In this document: positions 59,469 to 64,000 of the stretch, piece after piece
Layout of the letters: every line of letters begins with the position of its first letter
Numbering within the stretch: position 1 is the first letter of the stretch
Assembly: GCF_048320135.1 (NCBI RefSeq)
Contig: NZ_CP182947.1
Span: 372,001 to 436,000, forward strand
DNA: 64,000 nt
DNA from: Ideonella_A sakaiensis_A
GTDB lineage: Bacteria; Pseudomonadota; Gammaproteobacteria; Burkholderiales; Burkholderiaceae_C
Reading direction: 5' to 3'
Notes under the pieces: model-generated
The model's input: only the letters and a program-made list of their open reading frames with translations
Told to the model about the DNA's origin: nothing
Database searches by the model: none
Position numbers and translations under genes: made by a program

Positions 59469-60911
59469 ATGGGTCAGGACATTGCCGAGGGGCATTTCCG
59501 CGCACACGACTTCGCGACTTTCGCCCGCCGACTGCGCGACGAAACCGCTCACCTGCACGCGCTCGTCGAGCGCGGTGCGCTGTCGCGCCGCCCGCCGATG
59601 GCTGGCCTCGAACTCGAGGCCTGGCTGATCGATTCGCAATGCCGCCCGGCGCCTTGCAACGACGAGTTTCTGCAGCGCCTGGGCTCGCCCGATGTCGTCA
59701 CCGAACTGGCCAAGTTCAACATCGAGATGAATGTGGCCCCGCAGCCGCTCGCGGGCAGCGGGCTGGCACGGCTGGCGGCCGATCTGCAGCGCACCTGGCA
59801 GCAATGCCAGCAGGTGGCCGGCGAAATGGGGCTGCGCGTCGCGGCAATCGGCAGCTTGCCCACGCTGGTCGATGCCGACCTCGCGCTCGTCAACATGTCG
59901 GACCGCACGCGTTACCAGGCGATCAATGAGCAGGTGCTGCGCAGCCGTGGCGGACGGCCGATCCGGCTCGACATCGAAGCTGCCGACGGCCACCACCTGG
60001 TACGCAGCCACGCCGATGTGATGCTCGAGGCCGGCGCAACCTCGTTGCAGGCTCATCTGCAGGTGGCGCCGGAGGCCGCCGCCCGCGCCTACAACGCCTC
60101 GCTGATCGCATCGGCGGCGACGGTTGCCATTTCGGCCAACGCACCGTTCCTGTTTGGCCAGCCGCTGTGGGAAGAAAGCCGGATTGCGCTGTTCGAGCAG
60201 GCGATCGACGTCGGTGCCCGGCCGGCGTCCTACCGCGGCGACCTGCAGCGCGTCTCGTTCGGCAGCGGCTATGTCGGCTTCTCGATGCTCGAATGTTTTG
60301 CCGAAAACGTCGATCTGTTCGACCCCTTGCTGCCGATCGAGCTCGACGAGCCGGCGGATCGCCTGCCCCACCTGCGGCTGCACAACGGCACGATCTGGCG
60401 CTGGAACCGGCCGCTGGTCGGTTTCGACGACGATGGCACGCCGCACCTGCGGATCGAGCACCGGCCGATGTCGGCCGGCCCGTCGATTACCGACATGATC
60501 GCCAACATCGCGTTTTATTACGGCCTGACGCGACACCTTGCCGATGCCGACGACCCGCCAGAGCTGCACCTGCCCTTCACGGCGGCGCGCGACAATTTCT
60601 ATCAGGCTGCCCGCCTCGGCCTCGCCGCCGACGTGCAGTGGCTCGCCGGCCAGCAGACCGGACTGCGCCAGCTGATCCTCGACAGCTTGATCGACGCCGC
60701 ACGCGCCGGGCTCGCTTCATTGCAGGTCGATCCGGCGCTGGCCGACCGGTGGCTGCGGACCATCGAGGCGCGCGTCGAGACCGGGCGCACCGGCGCACAC
60801 TGGCAACGCGCCTTCGTCGCGCGCCATGGCGCCGACATGGCCCGACTGACCCGCGAATACACCGCGCGGCAGGCCGATGGCGCGCCGGTACACGAATGGA
60901 CGGCCGGCTGA
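59469..60911 (+). CDS. Glutamate-cysteine ligase family protein (GCS2 type)
   Basis: A 480-residue carboxylate-amine ligase. GLELEAWLIDSQCRPAP with ELAKFNIEMNVAPQPL is the N-terminal ATP/glutamate block, NASLIASAATVAISANAPFLFG the mid block, and LRIEHRPMSAGPSITDMIANIAFYYG the C-terminal acidic motif. The family includes plant-type GshA and YbdK-like ligases. It could make gamma-glutamylcysteine or another gamma-glutamyl amide; the sequence alone does not decide. It begins 48 bases after the right repeat copy. The start ATG 59469 is not supported by a strong SD; an upstream ATG at 59461 is in another frame. Confidence 0.75.
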   Translation: MGQDIAEGHFRAHDFATFARRLRDETAHLHALVERGALSRRPPMAGLELEAWLIDSQCRPAPCNDEFLQRLGSPDVVTELAKFNIEMNVAPQPLAGSGLARLAADLQRTWQQCQQVAGEMGLRVAAIGSLPTLVDADLALVNMSDRTRYQAINEQVLRSRGGRPIRLDIEAADGHHLVRSHADVMLEAGATSLQAHLQVAPEAAARAYNASLIASAATVAISANAPFLFGQPLWEESRIALFEQAIDVGARPASYRGDLQRVSFGSGYVGFSMLECFAENVDLFDPLLPIELDEPADRLPHLRLHNGTIWRWNRPLVGFDDDGTPHLRIEHRPMSAGPSITDMIANIAFYYGLTRHLADADDPPELHLPFTAARDNFYQAARLGLAADVQWLAGQQTGLRQLILDSLIDAARAGLASLQVDPALADRWLRTIEARVETGRTGAHWQRAFVARHGADMARLTREYTARQADGAPVHEWTAG

Positions 60912-61014
60912 AAAGGGGCGCGCTGTCTGAAGCTGAGCACAATGCAAGGCCACTCCGGGCGGGTTCCGTTGCCAGCGGCCCTCGCGGCCTGCAGCCGACT
61001 CGCCGAGTCGGTTC

Positions 61015-61827
61015 TCAGCGGCAGCTTGCGCCGTCCGAACGCACGAATCGCCGACCGACCAGGTCCTGCGCCGGCTGGCTGATCGAGCGCAGCTCGAGTT
61101 GTCCGCTGTCGAGCACCTGCAGACTCGCGCCGAAAACACCGTCTGCCGCGAGTGTTTTGCCGTCGATGCGACCGTCGAAGACCAACAGCGGTACCGTCGA
61201 TTCGCCACGCGTCAGCGTGGCCGAAAAGGTCTGGAAACGCTGCGTCAGATCGAGCCGGGCATCGCCAGAGCACCAGTTGCCATGCACCCGCGCCGGCACG
61301 ATCCACAGCAACAGCGTCGACGCCTTGTCGAGGCCGAGCGGCTTGTCCGGCACAGCGACGCGGCGTGTGCGGTCAGGCTTCCAGTCGCCCATGTCCCAGT
61401 CGTGCGAGACGATGCGCGTGCCCGCGCGCAGACCGAGCAGGCGGGGGCGAAGCTGCAGATTGACCGTCGGCAACAAATACATCGTGACGACGGTCGCGCG
61501 GCTGAGGTCGGTCTCGAAAAGATCCTGCTCGAGAAATTCGACCCGTTTGTCGACGCCGGCACGGCGCGCCAGGTCGCGGCTCTTGCGCACCAGCTCGCCA
61601 ACGATCTCGACCCCCTGGCCGCTGGCACCGAAACGGCGCGCCGCAGTGATCACGATGCGGCCATCGCCAGAGCCGAGGTCGATCAGATGATCGGCGGGGC
61701 CGACACCGGCCAGTTCGAGCATCGTCTGCGTGACATGGTCGGGCGTCGTGACGAACGGAACGTCGTCCTGCGCCGCGGCGGCGCCGGCAACGGCAAGGAT
61801 CAAAAAGGCAAGAAGATGGCGCAGCAT
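61015..61827 (-). CDS. Class I SAM-dependent methyltransferase with signal peptide
   Basis: A 270-residue protein. The N-terminus MLRHLLAFLILAVAGAAAAQ is a standard Sec signal peptide with an AxA cleavage site. The mature part is a class I methyltransferase: VTTPDHVTQTMLELA, then motif I HLIDLGSGDGRIVITAARRFG (Asp50 to Gly56), VEFLEQDLFETDLSRATVVTMYLLP and a beta-rich C-terminal third. Exported SAM-dependent methyltransferases are unusual, because SAM is cytosolic. The signal may act as a membrane anchor, or the domain may be structural. The gene stands alone between a GCS2 gene and a Bug receptor. Confidence 0.8.
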   Translation of the reverse strand: MLRHLLAFLILAVAGAAAAQDDVPFVTTPDHVTQTMLELAGVGPADHLIDLGSGDGRIVITAARRFGASGQGVEIVGELVRKSRDLARRAGVDKRVEFLEQDLFETDLSRATVVTMYLLPTVNLQLRPRLLGLRAGTRIVSHDWDMGDWKPDRTRRVAVPDKPLGLDKASTLLLWIVPARVHGNWCSGDARLDLTQRFQTFSATLTRGESTVPLLVFDGRIDGKTLAADGVFGASLQVLDSGQLELRSISQPAQDLVGRRFVRSDGASCR

Positions 61828-62056
61828 CGCGCGATGCTAGCAACCTAAAGCCCGGTCTGCCGGGAACGCCCGGCAAAGCTGAAAGGCGGCGATCGGCGCG
61901 TCGACCTGGGGGCCGCGCAGGGCCACCGCCACTGCAACAGGCAATCCGGCTGAAGCAAGGGAATCGCCGCCACGGCATGATTGCGCCCGGCGCGCAGCCG
62001 GCTGATGTAGTCTTGCGCCCGATCCGACATCCCACCACAACGAGACCGAGACAAAG

Positions 62057-63052
62057 ATGACCCCCTTCACTCCGAAATTCGCGCGTCGCCAGGCACTGCT
62101 GTCGATCGCCGCAACCGCCCTGGCTGCGACGGCACCGGCCGCCTGGTCGCAGACCTGGCCCGGCCGCGCGGTCACGATCGTCGTGCCCTTCCCTGCCGGC
62201 GGAGGCACCGACGCGTTTGCGCGGCCACTGTTCGCCGCGACGACCAAGCTCAGCGGCAAGCAGTTCGTCATCGACAACCGCGGCGGCGCCGGCGGCAACG
62301 TCGGTGCGACGACCGCCGCGCGCGCCGCGCCGGACGGCCATACGTTCTTCATGGGTGCGGTCCACCACACGATCGCCCCGTCGATGTATCCGAAGCTCGA
62401 CTACAACCTGGAGAATGACTTCGTGCCGGTCGGGCTGATCGCCAGCGTGCCGCAGGTCATCGTCGTCAACCCGCAGAAGGTTCAGGCGACGGATCTGAAG
62501 AGCCTGCTCGAGTTCATCCGCAAGAACCCGGGCAAGCTGAACTATGGTTCGGCTGGCAACGGTACCTCGCACCACCTCGCCGGCGAGCTGTTCAAGCTGC
62601 AGACCAAGACCTTCATCACGCACATCCCGTATCGCGGCGCCGGCCCGGCGCTGCAGGACCTGATGGCGGGCCAGGTGGACATGATGTTCGACGGCCTCGG
62701 CTCGTCGGCCGGACACCTGAAGGGCGGCCGCATCAAGGCGATCGCGATCGGCGCCGAAAAGCGTGCGCCAGGCTTCCCCGACCTGCCGACCGCCGCCGAG
62801 GCCGGCGTGCCGACCTACAAGGTCTCGACCTGGTACGGCCTGTGGGCGCCGAAGGGCACGCCGAAGGAGGCGATCGACGGCATGCGCGACCTGATGAGCA
62901 AGGCAATGGCGTCCGACGAACTGAAGGCGAGCTGGGCAGCGCTCGGCGCAGAGACACCAAACCTGTACGGCGCCGATTTCGGCAAGTTCGTCTCCAGCGA
63001 GATCCAGCGCTGGGCCGAGGTCGTCAAGGCCTCTGGCGCCAAGCTCGATTGA
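62057..63052 (+). CDS. Bug/TctC-family periplasmic receptor
   Basis: A 331-residue receptor. The N-terminus FARRQALLSIAATALAATAPAAWSQ has an RR-x-x-L start suggesting Tat export, and the mature protein opens WPGRAVTIVVPFPAGGGTDAFARPLFA. DNRGGAGGNVGATTAARAAPDGHTFFMG, GSAGNGTSHHLAGELFK and PYRGAGPALQDLMAGQVDMMFD are family blocks. It is a monocistronic orphan receptor with no permease genes nearby; the ligand is unknown. It is convergent with the ferritin-like gene, with a strong terminator between them. Confidence 0.93.
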   Translation: MTPFTPKFARRQALLSIAATALAATAPAAWSQTWPGRAVTIVVPFPAGGGTDAFARPLFAATTKLSGKQFVIDNRGGAGGNVGATTAARAAPDGHTFFMGAVHHTIAPSMYPKLDYNLENDFVPVGLIASVPQVIVVNPQKVQATDLKSLLEFIRKNPGKLNYGSAGNGTSHHLAGELFKLQTKTFITHIPYRGAGPALQDLMAGQVDMMFDGLGSSAGHLKGGRIKAIAIGAEKRAPGFPDLPTAAEAGVPTYKVSTWYGLWAPKGTPKEAIDGMRDLMSKAMASDELKASWAALGAETPNLYGADFGKFVSSEIQRWAEVVKASGAKLD

Positions 63053-63066
63053 TTCGAGCCACCACC

Positions 63067-63092
63067 TGCGCGGCCGGCGTGCCGGCCGCGCA
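63067..63092. terminator. Bidirectional terminator between convergent genes
   Basis: TGCGCGGCCGG and CCGGCCGCGCA form an 11-base-pair perfect stem around a four-base loop. It sits 14 bases after the Bug stop and 3 bases from the ferritin-like stop. No long T-run is present (AACCTTAAT on one side), so it may rely on stem strength. Confidence 0.65.
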
Positions 63093-63095
63093 ACC

Positions 63096-64000
63096 TTAAT
63101 GCGTCATCGCGTGCACCGCCTCGGAGCGGTCCGGAACGGCATAGGCCAGCGGTTCAAGCGCCGCCTGGATGCGCTGCAGCTGCGCCGCGCTGACCAGCCC
63201 GGCAAGCTGGTGCTGGAAGCGTGGCTGCATCGCGCCGGACACGATGTACTGCCAGCGGTAGGCCTTCAGCAACGTCTTGCAGACCGCCTCGGCGCGTGGA
63301 TCGGCGTCCGGAATCTGCGCGATGCGCAGGAAATACCCGGCATCGGCCGCCGCCTGAGCCTGCAGGATGCCGTCGACACCCTGCACCAGCGCGATCAGGT
63401 CGGCGACCGCGGCATCACGCTCGGCGTCTGACGCCAGCTTGCGGTCGACGCGCGTCCACTCGAGTTCGTCGACGATCGCATGCTGCGACTCCTCCTTCCA
63501 GTGGAACAGGAAGATGTCCTTGAACAGCGGCGACAGGCCGTCGGCGGGTGCGATGCTGGCGCGGTAGTGCGCCTGCGAGAACAGCTCGATGTGGCAGGTC
63601 AGCGCCAGCACCGCCCAATCGCACTTGCCGAGCACGAAGGCCGCGACGTCGTTGGCCGGCACGTCGAAGCGGTATCCGTCGGGCATGCCCTCTGCGACCA
63701 GCCGCTCGATGCGGCGGAACAGTTCCTGGTGTTTCAGCTCTTCGTCGGTCACGCGCACCATCGCCTCGAGCGCGATCTGGTCGCCGAGCCGGTGGTCGCG
63801 GCTTTGCTCCAGCATCATCGCGCCGATGAAGCGCTCGACCAGCGCAAACATGTTCGCGTAGGTGCGGCCCTGGACCTGGCCGAACAGGCGGCGCTGGGCC
63901 GGGTCGAGAAAGGCCAGCTCGTCGGCCAGCGACAGCCCGTCGGGCAGAAAACTGTCGCTGAAGTCGAAGTTGCGGCCGCGGATCACGTCGCGGTCGATGT
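63096..64000 (-). CDS. Ferritin-like protein, possibly diiron (cut by window end)
   Basis: At least 300 codons; the frame stays open to base 64000, so the N-terminus is probably outside. A GTG at 63986 is the first possible start inside. The text MMLEQSRDHRLGDQIALEAMVRVTDEELKHQELFRRIERL and, later, LFHWKEESQHAIVDELEW gives two E-E-x-x-H-type motifs 80-90 residues apart on helices, as in ferritin-like diiron proteins. I recall similar uncharacterised proteobacterial proteins but no assigned reaction. It could be an oxygenase or oxidase. Confidence 0.7.
   Translation of the reverse strand, partial: IDRDVIRGRNFDFSDSFLPDGLSLADELAFLDPAQRRLFGQVQGRTYANMFALVERFIGAMMLEQSRDHRLGDQIALEAMVRVTDEELKHQELFRRIERLVAEGMPDGYRFDVPANDVAAFVLGKCDWAVLALTCHIELFSQAHYRASIAPADGLSPLFKDIFLFHWKEESQHAIVDELEWTRVDRKLASDAERDAAVADLIALVQGVDGILQAQAAADAGYFLRIAQIPDADPRAEAVCKTLLKAYRWQYIVSGAMQPRFQHQLAGLVSAAQLQRIQAALEPLAYAVPDRSEAVHAMTH

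Noticed and set aside
1..64000. CRISPR arrays, tRNA or rRNA genes, insertion sequences, integrases and prophage genes
   Set aside because: Reading both strands showed no repeat-spacer arrays, cloverleaf-like sequences, transposase motifs or phage proteins. A covariance-model search would be needed to exclude small RNAs.

Overview
The window is GC-rich, densely packed proteobacterial chromosome. Four Bug/TctC solute-binding proteins, a complete tripartite tricarboxylate transporter, an oxalyl-CoA decarboxylase/formyl-CoA transferase set and a TetR-linked paa cluster suggest a heterotrophic betaproteobacterium, probably Burkholderiales. This placement is inferred from gene content; no rRNA, tRNA or marker gene is present to fix it. 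I see no CRISPR array, insertion sequence, integrase or phage gene.

Layout. 1-6090: CoA-thioester oxidation (acyl-CoA dehydrogenase 3' end, etfB, etfA, glutaryl-CoA dehydrogenase, acyl-CoA ligase, Bug receptor), with a REPIN-like double hairpin between etfB and etfA. 6250-17420: a TPP enzyme, DUF2277, an SDR/GH15 pair, an alpha/beta hydrolase/ATP-grasp-like pair, a cation/proton antiporter, aidB and a membrane-anchored unknown. 17490-20320: LysR, ketopantoate-reductase-like and fumarylacetoacetase-family genes in one operon. 20550-31280: a probable oxalate region with two formyl-CoA transferase paralogs, oxc, a Crp/Fnr-type regulator, terC, a cytidylate-kinase-like/BON protein and tctCBA. Three FNR-type palindromes lie at the same distance from candidate -10 boxes upstream of oxc, the second frc and tctC, so one regulon is predicted.

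31590-41340: maeB, a saccharopine-dehydrogenase-like plus ALDH7 pair (lysine-type catabolism), acylphosphatase, YghU-type GST, an orphan Rieske oxygenase and an exported M3 peptidase. 41440-46130: a LysR gene followed by a translationally coupled six-gene cassette centred on a protein with a predicted caspase/CHAT-like His/Cys dyad, with two PepSY-like small proteins and a probable lipoprotein. This cassette is the best candidate for an undescribed system. 46190-54250: phenylacetate catabolism (paaG, paaI, paaK, paaABCDE, TetR regulator) with a perfect TetR-type palindrome before paaG, then a class II aldolase-family gene.

54275-59290 is a self-contained catabolic module (IclR regulator, LeuC/LeuD-like hydro-lyase, isocitrate-lyase-superfamily enzyme, Bug receptor). 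It is bounded by a direct repeat, 131 bp of it identical, that duplicates the 3' end of the aldolase gene, which suggests acquisition or rearrangement. It resembles a 2,3-dimethylmalate-type dehydratase/lyase route. 59470-64000: a GCS2-family ligase, a methyltransferase with a signal peptide, a fourth Bug receptor and a ferritin-like protein cut by the window end.
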